Of a DNA stretch of 64,000 nt, positions 43,701 through 55,402 are shown one piece after another. The DNA comes from Serendipita indica DSM 11827 (lineage: Eukaryota; Basidiomycota; Agaricomycetes; Sebacinales; Serendipitaceae). Position 1 is the first letter of the stretch. Each line of letters opens with the position of its first letter. A program made the translations under genes and the position numbers. The stretch spans positions 992,001 through 1,056,000 of the forward strand of contig CAJVGD010000002.1 in NCBI GenBank assembly GCA_910890315.1. The letters run 5' to 3'. Below the pieces are notes generated by a model, which worked only from the letters and a program-made list of their open reading frames with translations, was not told the DNA's origin and did not search any database.

Positions 43701-46104
43701 TCGATGGGACCACCCCATGTTTCAATGTCGCATCGCAGTTCACACTCGACGAATGGTCGTGATGGAGGGGTACTGGAAATGGTATCCGTCAAATCAATAC
43801 TGGATTGAGCAGGAGTCGATTGCTCAGGATCGGCAGCTCTTCTCGAAGCGTCAACCTCGTAATCAAGACGAAAGTTGGCCTTTTCGAAATCGTATCTGTT
43901 AATCAACGCGCGGGCACCACCGAGCCGGCTAAGGACTGGTGGTCCTCCTGACTTGATCACAAACTCGCCTACTCCTGAAACGGCCGCGATGATTTGCTGA
44001 GGCAACGACGACTTGTTGGACCACCCTTTGGGGTCAGACTGTTCTATGAGCGTGACCTGCGTCGTGGTGGGTGACAATGCCTCGATGGCCCATCCTCTCA
44101 GATCGACTTGTGTACGGATAACACTGGGGTCACTCGGTGGGATACTGGGGAAGAGATGTATGTCGTCGGTTGAAAAAGAAAAGATGTGGACCGATGTGGG
44201 AGACTTATACGTGCTTCTGAGTAGAACGGATTCTCGAGCACTAAAAAACAGGTGAGAACCACTTTATGTCCCCTAACCTAGCATACATACTTGACTGGCC
44301 ATGCTGCTTTTGTCTTGTGATGCCACAATTGGCTTAGCTCGCTGACGTCTTCTAGCAGGTTTGCACCGTCGAAACTCTTGTCCCAGTACATGGTCGCTCC
44401 GGGTGTGGAGATGACGCTAATCAGATCCCACATACCCACACCAACAAAGACGGCCTCGGCTTTGTAGACAACCAATGTAGGGTCAATGGAATCGAGTTGC
44501 GTGACAGAGACACCTCTCGCCTCCACAAGTGGTTTCCATCTAAATATGAATCAGGAAGTATGAACGAGGAAGATTTAAAGGACCTTACTTCATCTCTGGC
44601 TCTTGTATCAAAGAGGAAAAGTAAACATAGTTCCGTTTGACGAGCTTGAGAATGGACTTTTGGCTTCCTTCCGTACGTCCATTGGCTCGAACCGAGATAG
44701 TACGAGATGCGACATCAGAGAATTGGCTCTGTGCCCCGCTTGGTGATTGAAAAGAAATATCTCCAACGTTGCTTGCATCCTGTAGCAGTGGTTCCGGAAT
44801 GGTGAGAGGCGTAGGATCTCTAAGTTCAAGATCTTCCACGACTAGGGGTACGCCATTTAACCGAAGGTTTCCTGCAGTCCCGCCAGCTGCCTCAATGACC
44901 AGTTTGACCTTGATTACAGCATGCATAGATGAAGGAAGAGAATGCCGTGCGCGCAAAAGGAGCTGATCCGGGTCCAGAAAGCCGTCCTTGTCGCTATAGG
45001 CTTTAACTGCCCAAGGTGACGAGGCAGCCATAGCAGACGACGCTCGTATCAGAAGTTGTATGTCCCAGCCCGTTTGCTTTGGAAGGACAAACTCCAAGCT
45101 TTTCTCCAATCGTCTCTTTTCCTTCCTGGCTAGGACTTCGTCCATGCCACGGGGAGCTCCTTGCAGCAGATCATCCCCTTCCTCTTCGTGGAGAATCGAG
45201 TATTCCACAGTGAGAGATTGTCTTGCCAACGTCGAAAGCCATTCTTTCCATTCCAACGCCAAGTCCATAACCTTGTAGCAAGGGAATTCGAGTACCGTAT
45301 CTTTTCACGGCTTTGACCGCTCCAATCATGAGTGAGGAAAGATGCTGAACCCTCGAGGGCATTCCCAAACCCCAAACGGCTTTCAGATCGTGTTGCCAAA
45401 AGCAAGTGAGGCGAATGTTGGCGCCTGCTGGTGAAGGAACCTGTTGGATGACCCAGGCAAATACTTTTCATAGTTGTCAGCTCGCACTCGCATCACAGTA
45501 TGAGGACAACTGACAATGCACATGGGATCGAACGTATGGGGGTGTTGGCCGTAAATAGGGCGGCTCGTCTGGGGACCTTGGCAGCGAGGTTGTTACATCG
45601 AGTAATGTAGATCCGTCGCTTAGTGTTCGAGAAATCGTGACGGCGTCACGAGGAGCTGCTGGCCAGCCCAATGTAAAGTCTGTCTTGACGACTCGTACAT
45701 CTACCTCGAGCAGTTCGAGCAACTGAGAGCTCTCAGCTGCTGGATCCCATTCATGTCTCATTTCGGGTGTAGCCAGGACTGCTTTCCAGGCGGCGATTGA
45801 GAAGCCATCGACTGGAATGTCCAGGATAAGTCGGAATATCTCGCCTTGCTTGCTCGGTCGTTTGTGAATAATAACATGAGATTCTTCTTGAGCTGTTGAA
45901 GACCCGTCTTGCGCCGTCTCTGGCGCGGCTGAAGGGACCCTCCGCCATAAAGGCGAAGTCGCCGAGGTCAACAGTGACTGGAGCTGGGTCTGCGCATTGT
46001 CAAGAGCAGCGTTCCACGTTTGTCTGAGTCTGTTTTGGATTTAAATCAGCAAGCTGGCTGTTCTTCTGCAAGCCCACGTACTGAACACCGTCAACGCTGG
46101 TCAT
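40785..46104 (-). CDS. Giant protein with three START-like lipid-binding domains and a C-terminal membrane anchor
   Basis: Start ATG at 46104 (MTSVDGVQLRQ across the first intron), end at 40785, roughly 1,600-1,700 residues. START-like unit 1 (about residues 50-240) runs from VIIHKRPSKQGEIFRLIL through VLATPEMRHEWDP, DFTLGWPAAPRDAVTIS and LKAVWGLGMPSRVQHL. Unit 2 (about 470-640) has MWDLISVISTPGATMYWDKS, LSQLWHHKTKAAWPVKARES and VDLRGWAIEALSP. Unit 3 (about 930-1130) has GWVQVADNGGLAVLRKLE, LSLYDCRKQWDDRF, GAFPFQPRGFYTAST and STRCTFVSAVDFAGAVPVAY. Near the C-terminus is one hydrophobic helix (LPLHIVFVVAVICFLLGSLV). START domains carry sterols or other lipids, so a membrane-tethered lipid transfer or sensing role is inferred. 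One intron near 45490 looks to use a GC donor. Confidence 0.75.
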
Positions 46105-46346
46105 ATGGCGCGCTTCAAGCCTTGAACTTGGAATTCACAAACTGGGCCGACACCAGACTGGGGTCATTGCCATATAACGGCCAATATTCTCGGATAAAAA
46201 TTCAGTTCTCGAAATGAATCTAATGTATCGGAACCTGATGTCATATCGCCGATCTCGGTGAGGAAGAGATCTCAAGGTCAATCTCAAATCGCAGCGACGA
46301 TGACCAACAACGCAACTTGAACCTCTACCACGACTACAATCTGCTG
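46105..46346. promoter_or_regulatory. Divergent promoter between START protein and FAD oxidoreductase
   Basis: About 240 bp between two divergent start codons. No other signal was recognised. Confidence 0.4.
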
Positions 46347-48398
46347 ATGAGGAGAATTGTAATCATTGGTGCCGGTGCTTCGGGCATGGCTTGTGCAGAG
46401 GCGTTGAAGGACGATCCTCAGAACACTGTGACCATCATCGAACGAACAAAGTGCTGTGGAGGTATGGCAACGTCTGAGGAGATTGACCCAAAGCGCTTTG
46501 GTGCAAGCTTCATCAACGACGGAGTCCAGGTATGGCCGTCGAATTACGAGAATAACACACTCAGGCGGAATAGGGCGCGAGTCCTCAGTTTAGCAATACA
46601 TATGCAGTCTTTGATCTCCTTGGGTTTAAACCATCTGAGGTAAAGATGCAAGTCAGCTTTGGGAGGGACCCAGAAGAGGACTTTTGGAGCAACGTCTTTC
46701 CATCCGCCGTGATCGACAAGTAGGAGGATTCAACGTGATTTATCGGATCTAAATACTCTCCTAGATATGCCAAGGATATCAAAAAGTTTGGCTGGGTCCT
46801 CAAGGTGATCAAGTCGGCAGAACCACTCTTTGGGCTCATTCCAGTGGTGAGCAGAAGAAGCGAATATCTCTCTCCAATAATCAAATCCGATTTAGGACGT
46901 CATGCTCAAGATGTTTGGATTCTCACAAGGCTTTGGCGATGTCATCGTGTATCCACTCGTCGCCCTCTTTATGGTATGCAGCACCTACCACGACGGTCCA
47001 GCTTATGTCTTGCAGGGAACTGGTCAACAAACTCCATACGTCTCCTCGGTCATTCTCGAGCGATTATTCCTCGACCCCTCGATGAAGCTTGTGAGCATAC
47101 TTCGCCGGTAACCGACGAATACTGACAACAATCTAGTTTGATTACTCACCAGATTCATTTCTAGATTCTATTCCTCCAATGCGTGCCTTTCCAAGACTCT
47201 CAGAAGTGTACTCCACATGGCAAACGAGGTTGACCGATGCAGGAGTGTCAATCATGCTTGAGACCCAAGCCACGGCAGTGAAACGAGCAAAAGACAAGGT
47301 CACTGTGACAATTCAGAGTGTCAAGAATGCCAACACTCTCCGAGAAGGGGAAATCCTCGGCCCTGAGACTGAGATGGAATTCGACGAGATTGTCTTTGCG
47401 TGTGATGCCGATACGGCGCTTACTATTCTCGGAACAAACGCCACAGTGATGGAGAAAAAGGTTCTGGGGAATGTCAAGGCGAGTTTCTCGTGCACTGACA
47501 AAGACGCATCTCACCCTCAACAGTACCTATATGACGTTTCAGTCACACATTGTGACAGAGAGTATATGGAGAAGGTGGGGTCCCAACTCCCTAGTGGAAC
47601 TCATCAGTCTGCTTGACGCTATAACAGTATTATCGACTTCAGTTTGATGAAAAGCTCTTCTCCGAGCAGCGAAAAGACGATCCAAAAGAGAGAGGAAAGG
47701 CAGAGTTTGCCAAAGAGAACTTTAAACCCCTCTATTTTATCCGGAGCTACCCATCAGACAAGAAGAAGATTGAGATGAGCTTTGACCTGTACGTCTTCTC
47801 TCTATCCTCGTTTCATCTATTAAAGTCGTAACCAGGACACACTATCAACCTCAATTCGATTCACAAGACAATAACCCAAATCCTGAACACGTCTACCAGA
47901 CTATTTTCCTTGACAAGGATGACAGTAGTCACCTGTGGACAGAGGATGAGATCAATCCGAACAATATCATCTTGAAGAAATGGTGGAAGCAGCAGAGTCA
48001 TCGTTGGCAGCATTATGGCTTCACCGTCCCATGGGTAAGATTCAAAATCAACTACATCAGCCCATTGAACGGTTCACAGATGATGTGGATCAACAGCAAG
48101 AATCGCACGCACTATTGTGGCGCATGGACTGTGCTCAGTGAGCTCTTATCTCCTTCCACCTTGCTATATCTCACAACCGAACAGATATGCACGAAATCGC
48201 GATTGCTTCCGGATTTGCGGTTGCATATCGACTTGGTGCAAAGTAAGTCGATCCATCTACCTGAAACGAGAAGGTTTGACACGCCAAAGGTACCCTTTCA
48301 AAGACGACGACCAAGCGCGAAGGATGTTTGCGCTTGTGCTTGGTGCAAGTCACGGTGTACGAATGCGCAAGGAGGATCGAAAGGGTTTCTTCTACTAA
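46347..48398 (+). CDS. FAD-dependent oxidoreductase (amine-oxidase-like Rossmann fold)
   Basis: The start at 46347 gives the dinucleotide-binding motif IVIIGAGASGMACAEAL, followed by the Glu that contacts ribose (VTIIE). Later exons add GGMATSEEIDPKRFGASFIN, FGFSQGFGDVIVYPLVALFM, GQQTPYVSSVILERLFLDP, DEIVFACDADTALTIL, QSHRWQHYGFTVPW and HYCGAWTVLNMHEIAI, ending in RKGFFY. The GAW-x-x-x-N-x-H-E-x-A near the end is the second FAD-contact region of flavin amine oxidase/desaturase-like enzymes. Substrate unknown. Proteins of this type in fungi are often annotated only as NAD(P)-binding or FAD-dependent. No signal peptide. Introns of about 50 bp were followed but not all were fixed. Confidence 0.78.
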
Positions 48399-48857
48399 AC
48401 ACGATAATCAATTACTGGAACTCAATTCGCTTGTAAACTTATAGGATAACTGAAGTGCAATTACACGATGCACATCTGCTACAACAAACATTGTAGTTCT
48501 AAAGGAGAGCGGGCTGTCGTCGAGGAGATTTGCGTACGAAACACGTCGAGACGCATGAGTATAAACAGATGGGATTTTCAGAAGGCACAATCTCCAGACG
48601 GGTAAAGGATGGAACAATGCACAGATGGGACGCAATGAATGGCGCTAGTTGGGCGTAGAGTGAATACACCGATCCAGAGGCCGGTCTATCCGTAGGAGAT
48701 AGAGAGGATGAGAGGCTTGGAGTGCATAAAAGAGATACTGGAAGACACTGAAAAGGAGAGTCCGTTGATCATGGCACAGAAAATCAAGGGCCTATTACGA
48801 TGTCGTCAGTGTGCAGCTCGGAAGACGAAATATATCCCCACATGACGGCCCATAAAT
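48399..48857. other. Convergent 3' gap
   Basis: About 460 bp between the ends of the FAD oxidoreductase and glycogenin genes, which face each other. No gene or repeat seen. Confidence 0.3.
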
Positions 48858-51800
48858 CTAGTGAATAGCAGATGGAGTAGGGGGCCCAGGATCAGCTTGA
48901 CGAGCAGTATCCCAACCAGGCGGTTGCTGCATCAAGAAGCGCGCAAGTACCTCCTCAGAACCACGCTTGAAAATTTCGACGCCGGTAGTAGGGGAGAAGA
49001 CTCTCATGGCACGCCGAGGTCCAACTGAACTTCCACTCGGAAGTCGTCCGACAACAGCTTCGGAGCCGTGGATGCTCACACGAGGCGTTCCAACCTCTTC
49101 GACCTCCTTGGTCGGTGAAGAGATGATGCTAGAGTCTGCCGCGGTCGTCTCACTGTCCTCTGAAGAATCGCGCTTGCGTAGTATGGGCGTCACAGGAGAG
49201 CCGATATCAGCCTCTTCCTTGACAAACGCCGCACGAGCATTAAACGCCTCCGAAGGGCGATATGCAGACTCGTCCCCTATTTCCTGCGACTTTGACTCGT
49301 GAGTGGGTTCCGGTGGGGGAACCGAGGGCGAGCCATAGATGATCCCAACCGGTGGCGTGAAAGTTCTCTTGGCTTTGATGAGGAGTGGGTTTGCTGTTGA
49401 GGGACTCGTTCCAGTAGACGAGTGGCGTCGTGGCGTGGTATCCAAACCAGGACGCTTCGTATACATATCAACTTGCACACCTCGAGATTCGGTTACTTTC
49501 GTGTCCGTCTGAACGCCTTGGTGACAGTAAATTTTACCTTTCGCTTTTGCGGCTCGTCGACGGGCTGCAGACCTGGGACTCAGAACGGGCGATTCTCCTT
49601 CATCATCCTCATCGTCGCCATCTCGGCTGCTCGCCTCTGCCCGTTCAATCCAATTAGTGTAATCGTCCTCTTCCTCCTCGTCCTCTTCCTTTCTCCTTTC
49701 TTTGCCTTTTCGATCCTTAGAAGCCTGGGCCTCTTGGCCGGGATGGGTAGGCCACGGTTGAGGGAGAATGTGACTAGACCGTCCCTGTAGCACAGACGCA
49801 TAACGTTGAATGGTGGTGTCCGTATCCCATGCATTGATATAGATGGATCCGTGTCGTTTTGGTGGAGAAGGAGGCGGGTTAAATTTGCGCTTGACATGAG
49901 GGGGAGGGGGAGGAGATGGGGAACGACCGTGAGGGATTTCCTGCACAGATTTGGGAGCACCAGGGGGCGTCTCCATAGTGGTTTGAGCTGGTGGCTGGGA
50001 AGGCTTTGGGGCCGCGGGGTACGCAGGAGGTGCTGTTGGTGGGGGGCGCCAGTCAGGAAACACTCTGCGTGGTGGAGGGCGCGAGCGTTGCTCCCAAGGG
50101 AAGATTGGTTCGACCTTTTTGATATCAGGTTTGGGTTCGTCCGTTGTCACGGCCGTGTAGTGACCTTCGCGAACGAGGTTATGCGGAATGCTCGGCGGAG
50201 CGGGTGCCTGGAAGAAATCCTCTGGCCGTGGTTCACGGCGAGGTGGATGTTGATGGTGATAATGACTGCCAAAGTGGTCGTGGCCTTCATGCTGACCTTG
50301 GCGGCTGTCCTGTCTGTGATGCGGGTGGGGATATGGTTCGTGGTGATCAGCGACATGATAGCGTTGATAATAAGTAGTTGCCTGAGATCCATGACCGAAA
50401 CTATGATACGCTGGGCTCGTTCGAAAGGCTGAGTCACCTCCAGGCGGAGATGTAGGATGATTCTGACCAAACCCAGAGTCGTCGCCATGATGTTGGTGAT
50501 AATGTTGATGACCATGCGAGTCGTGTGAATGATGAGGCGAAACATGATAAGATGGAGAATGAAATTCCTGTTGCGGATAGAATGGGGAACTGCTTCTTTC
50601 ATTGACATAAGCTGGCGCCCATGGGTCCTGGTAGGTGGTATGCTGGGAGTGCAATGGCTGGTGAGGTGGGAGATCCCATACGTTTTGATACTGGTGATCA
50701 GTAAATGACAATGCAATTATTGGTGGTGGATTGCTTGGTGGTGGCTCGCGAGATGGGTCCCACGTGAGCTTCGGAGGGGAAGGGGGTCGAAAATCAGGGA
50801 CATGTTCTTCTCCATGCATATACTGCGGCTGTTGTTGCCACCAGGGTACAGGCTCTGCATGATGCGGCGCAGGAGACGCGACTTGAGCAGTATCAGCAGG
50901 AGACTGCTGAGGCTCGGTGCTCGGCGCAATTTGACGTGGTGGCGTTGGTGGCCTGTACAAGTAACTCGGCAAGCCTTCCCTGCCAGGAGGCCGATAGTCC
51001 TCTGCTGGGGGTTCGTTGTGAGCCTGGAAAGTAGTAACGCCCTGTGTGTCTTGTTCTACGCCTTCGGAATAGGCAGACGGCAATGGGTCAGGTTTCCGGG
51101 GCCGCATGAGGTCGACCCGCCCTTCAAGAGGTAGACTTCTGTATTCTCCTTCTCCAGAGGCAGGTGCTGTCGAAAGGACGCCTTGGACAGCCATCTTCTT
51201 CAGGTCCTCCAGACCGAGTCCGTATGAGGTTGCCTCAAACGCAGCTGTTTCCCAAGAAGCCGGGTAATGTTGCATTTGGTATTCCTCTTCGGTCGCAATT
51301 TGCGGTGGTCTGTAATGTCTGTCATAGACGGCAAACCAACGGTCGACCAAATTGCTGTAGCCATAAGACCGCATCGACTCCGCCGATGGGTGTTCGATTG
51401 GCGCTCTCCAGGGGATCGAGGCCCATGGTTTGTGCTGTCCAATGAAGTGAATGGCACGAACAGCAGGTCCAAACCTCTCGTAGGCAGGCGCGTATCTAGC
51501 AAGGTTGTTAGTTGGGTGCCAGAGTGCCTAGAAATTCAGACTGACGTATACGCAGACGAAGGGGTCGTGTTATACGTAAAGCTCAGACGGTTCCAATCGC
51601 CTCCTCGCCATTCGTTGAGAAGTCCTTGGTCAGCACCATCCCAGCTGCCCTTGGACTTGACAAGCTCAGTGAGCTCGTTGAACTTGTCCTCCCCGGCTCG
51701 AGAACCATAAGGCCCGAGTTGAAGATGTCAGGCCATCCAATGTCTGGACAGGCGGAGAATTCATGCGGGGTAAGGAACAGGTGGGAAATGGGCTTGAGAG

Positions 51801-52419
51801 GGAGAATGTCTGCGTCGAGGAAGATTATTTTCGAAAACTCGGTCAAACGAAAAACGTGGAGCTTCGTCAGAACTGTGTTGAGATCAGGTCGGCCTGCGAG
51901 GGGGTGTCAGCTGAGCTCGGGATTTGTGCGTCACATGCGACAACGTGAGATGAGAAGGCGAAATATAGAGATATGTAGAATAATGAAGAGGGAAAGGATG
52001 GTAGCTGTGTTGGGGACCATAGACGCGCTTGACGATACGACTAGGGTCCGTTCTCAGAGGTGCTCGGGCCCTTGGATCAGCAAGCTCCACACCTGAGATT
52101 TTTGCGGTCCGTAGGATGCAAAAGGAGTGTTCTAGGGGTTGCGAACATGAGGATATGACTTACCCAAGAGTTTGAGGCCAGTGGCATTCTCCGCTTCGAG
52201 GATTTCGACGCCAATGACGATATCAAAGGCCTTTCTGAGTGCCTTGATAGAGGCAACATCGACTGTTTCTGGCGTGACAAGGCAGACAGTTTTGAAGTCG
52301 ACTTCGGGTGCAACCGCAGGGCTCGGATGCACATCTTTGAGACTTGCAGCAAGTACAAGAGCCCCTGGAAGATAGGAGTCTGACGAAATGAGTGTAACAA
52401 AGGCGAATGGGCCAGACAT
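48858..52419 (-). CDS. Glycogenin (GT8) with very long disordered C-terminal tail
   Basis: Self-glucosylating starter of glycogen synthesis. The start at 52419 gives MSGPFAFVTLISSDSYLPGA. The GT8 core follows: KLHVFRLTEFSKIIFLDADI with the DAD metal-binding motif, FSACPDIGWPDIFNSGLMVL, WDGADQGLLNEWRG, LSFTYN and RAIHFIGQHKPW. All are in family order and spacing. After residue 300 the protein becomes a roughly 750-residue Pro/His/Ser-rich tail with a dense His cluster (HYHQHHGDD and similar), then acidic and Lys-rich parts. It closes with VEIFKRGSEEVLARFL, a C-terminal block common in fungal glycogenins and likely the glycogen-synthase contact. Animal glycogenins are only 330-500 residues, so the tail is a clear expansion. 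Confidence 0.88.
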
Positions 52420-53348
52420 TGAGCTCGTCAACGCTGCCGAGAGTAATTAACGACTCCGGTCGCTGTCCGCGACGACAAGAACGATAAAAACGAGCACCAA
52501 GGGTGATTAGAAGTGTAGAGTGACCTGCTTTTTCTGGCCCGAGCGACCCCGACGAGCGTGGTCAGGGTTCAAGAGTTGCTTGGGGACAAGAGTTGAGCCT
52601 GAGAATCTGGGCCAGAAGAAATAAAAAGTTCCCCAAGAAGCCGTAAGAAAATGATTGTAAAACGTCATTTCCCGTCGCCAAACGGACTCGAAACCCAGCC
52701 CTGAACGGCGCCGATAAGCGTCGAAATGCTAGTCTTTACGGGATTTTCCTTGATCTTATTCAAACACGGAGTAGCATCTTCCAAATTTTGGGCTATCCAT
52801 GAGCAGCAATCCGTGCGTTAGTAAACAGCCCCTTTTGGACCTAAAAACATGCAGGTGGATCTGCAAAACCTTAAGAAGTACTTTGAATCGCAAAGTTAGG
52901 CCAGTTTAGTCGACAATTCATCGTCAGTTATACTGAATGTCCGTGAACCCTCTGTACAGTATATTCTTTGCTTGAATATCATTTCCGTATCGTAGCAATC
53001 AATTACAGGTATCCTAACACGCGGGGTTGTCAGCTTCAAAGAGGGCGAGCAAACATCGATGGAGGGACAAGAAGAAGGTGTGAGTAGAGAAAGATGTTCT
53101 GTAAATGTCTGCATACTGCTATTCTGAAGACTTTGGTAGGGTCTCGGGACTTTCTCTTACTTCGCCCGCAAATTCTAGCACAAATACGCTCGAGACGGGT
53201 GCAACTCTGATCATGTCAGAACAGGTCCATTTTATTGTATCATCTCAGAGGATGAAACAATTTTCGACGAGTCCCTTAGCCCCTATGTGACCAGATCCCC
53301 GCATTCCATCTCCGCCAGATAAAGGAGCTCAACACCTTGCCACCCGCC
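52420..53348. promoter_or_regulatory. Divergent promoter region, glycogenin and WHIM gene
   Basis: About 930 bp with only short chance frames. No RNA gene or repeat was found. Probably the two promoters plus spacer. Confidence 0.35.
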
Positions 53349-55366
53349 ATGTCCGTTCCTAGGCCCACAGATTCCACAGAGCCCGCTATAAATGACGCAG
53401 AGCTCAGACTCAAAGCTCTCCAAAAACAAAAGAAAGTAGAGCAAGGCCACTTGTTGCCGCCTTCCAACGCGACACATCCCTGCGACCGCTGGGAGACGTT
53501 TTACGTCTACAAATTCATCCAAAAGTTTACAAATCTATGCGAAGAAATTCCACAATTTCTCCACATTACAGAGTGAGCACCCTCCAGCCGTTTTGTAAAG
53601 GTTGATGCACCAACATGTCTTGGTCTCCTTCCACATCCCATACAGTCTCGAAAATGCGCTCCTCGACGAACCAGGAGTAGTCAATACGTTGCTAGAACAA
53701 GTCGTTCTGCGCTTCATCCTCAATCTACGACCAAATACACGGAATACGAGGTCGGTCGATGGTCGTTGCACCCTTCATGGCCCGCAGCGCTGACCAACCA
53801 CGACAGTTCGGAGCTTCTTCCAGCAACACTGCAGAGCGTGCTACATGAGCTGTTGAAGGACAAGGATAGACTGCGAGAACGAACAGTCTTTTGGGACTAC
53901 GATGCAGATACAAACGTGATGCCCCTGAAAGACCTCGAAGGCGGGTTCTGGTTCGCCTCGTGGGACCTCAAGGTGAATAATCTTTTGCAGTATTCCAATC
54001 TTCGCTCACGTCGCCTCCTTTAGCTTCGTATCCTTCGCCAGCTTGTCGATTGGCAGCTCCATTACTCTAGTGCGATTCGGGATGTGATTGACACCGCTTG
54101 GCAATTCAGACAAAAGCCGCACAAGAAGAAAGCAGAAGCACCAAAGCCGCCTCCGTCGCCCGGAGCACCAAACAGTCGAGAGGGTCTAAGAGTTGCACCG
54201 ATCGGTCAAGATAAAGACAGGACACGATTTTGGATAGCAGACAGTCAGTGTGATTAAAACTACAGGTACATGCGACTCATTGAATCCCCCCAGATTCTCC
54301 ACGGCTCTACGCATCCAATAATCCATGGAAAGTGGCGCAAACTTTCCGTTGTGTTGCACAGACACGCGAGGACTATATTGAATGGATCGAAAAATTACGA
54401 GCCAGCGCTCCGCCGGAGCAGGAAGAAGGCAACTACGAAGACCATAGGCACCATTTACACTGGGAACTTATATATGCGCTGGAGATGAGAGTGGATGAGG
54501 TGCAAAGGGCGCTAGAGGTATCTTATTTCCCGTTTCTTGACATCTGGCGGCTTACGGAGCACAGGACGAGGACAACATTCGCAAACAAAGAGAAGCAGTT
54601 GCCAACGCGGCGCCGACGCACCGCGTCTCTCGCTCATATGCGTCGCTCCTTTCGGAGACCGAGGTGGCTGTCAGAGAGGAAATCCAAGCAGCTGAGGACT
54701 GGCTGATTAACCGCACGGACGTCCAGTCTGGAGATGAAGTCCCAGATACGCGGGAGACTACACCTGTAAGTCTCGATATCTCCACATTTGCGTCGTCTCA
54801 TGTTCGTCAAGGGGGGGCACGAGGAAGACGGTGCAGAAGTTACCAAACCAACCACCAACAAGCAGTACGAGCAATATGACGCAGAGTACGACGAATTACA
54901 GGACGACCCGTCACTCATCATAGAGTCGGACGCCGAACGTAAACCAGCTGGCAAGAAGAGGAGAAGACGCCTCACTCCAGTCTCGCAAAAGCCAACCAGA
55001 GTATCAGCACGGAAAAGGGCGCGTCATGGAGAAGCGGAAGGATCGGCACCGACTGAAATTGCCCCTGCCCTCGCCATGAATGGGCATGGTCCTCAGTCGG
55101 AGCCCAACGATGACGTCGCACCCCTGGAGCCCAAGCAACCAGAAAAGAGTGCAAAAGGTAGAAACGCAAAGTTTTGGTATTTCGATCAAGTCGAGGGGCC
55201 CCCGGCCAAGCGTCCAGACATGGTGGATAACCCAGACGCAATTCTCAAACGTAAGCGAACGAGGAAGACCACCTTGCCTATAGAATTGGATCCTCAAATC
55301 AATGGGAATCCAGCCCCTACGATTGCGGTCCCAATGGAATCAACGTTGCAAACGACAGAGGGCTAG
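53349..55366 (+). CDS. WHIM/DDT-like chromatin-remodelling subunit
   Basis: Multi-exon gene. Exon 1 is 53349-53572. A following intron near 53751-53806 removes a piece that otherwise reads as an attractive but wrong frame. Blocks: CDRWETFYVYKFIQKFTNLC, LLEQVVLRFILNLRPNTRNT, RERTVFWDYD, LEGGFWFASWDLKLRILRQL and IRDVIDTAW, then RTRFWIADNSPRLYASNNPW and REDYIEWIEKLRA. The LR-IL-QL helix resembles WHIM1 and the DRTRFWI-x-D-S-P-R-LY block resembles WHIM2/3 regions of ISWI-partner proteins, so a role beside a chromatin remodeller in the nucleus is inferred. The C-terminal 200 residues are highly charged with basic clusters (KKRRRR, SARKRAR). Gene symbol withheld, as the exact ortholog is unclear. 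Confidence 0.6.
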
Positions 55367-55402
55367 ATAAATGTATACGTTGGATCGTGCTCGATAATGT
55401 TT

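Noticed and set aside
49806-50432. Plus-strand frame of 208 codons inside glycogenin
   Set aside because: Antisense of the glycogenin tail. Trp/Arg-rich chance sequence without motifs.
53740-53806. Apparent coding block with WSLHPSWPAAL in the WHIM gene, which seemed to need a frameshift
   Set aside because: A GT-AG intron covers this piece and the exons on both sides then join exactly, so no frameshift is needed.
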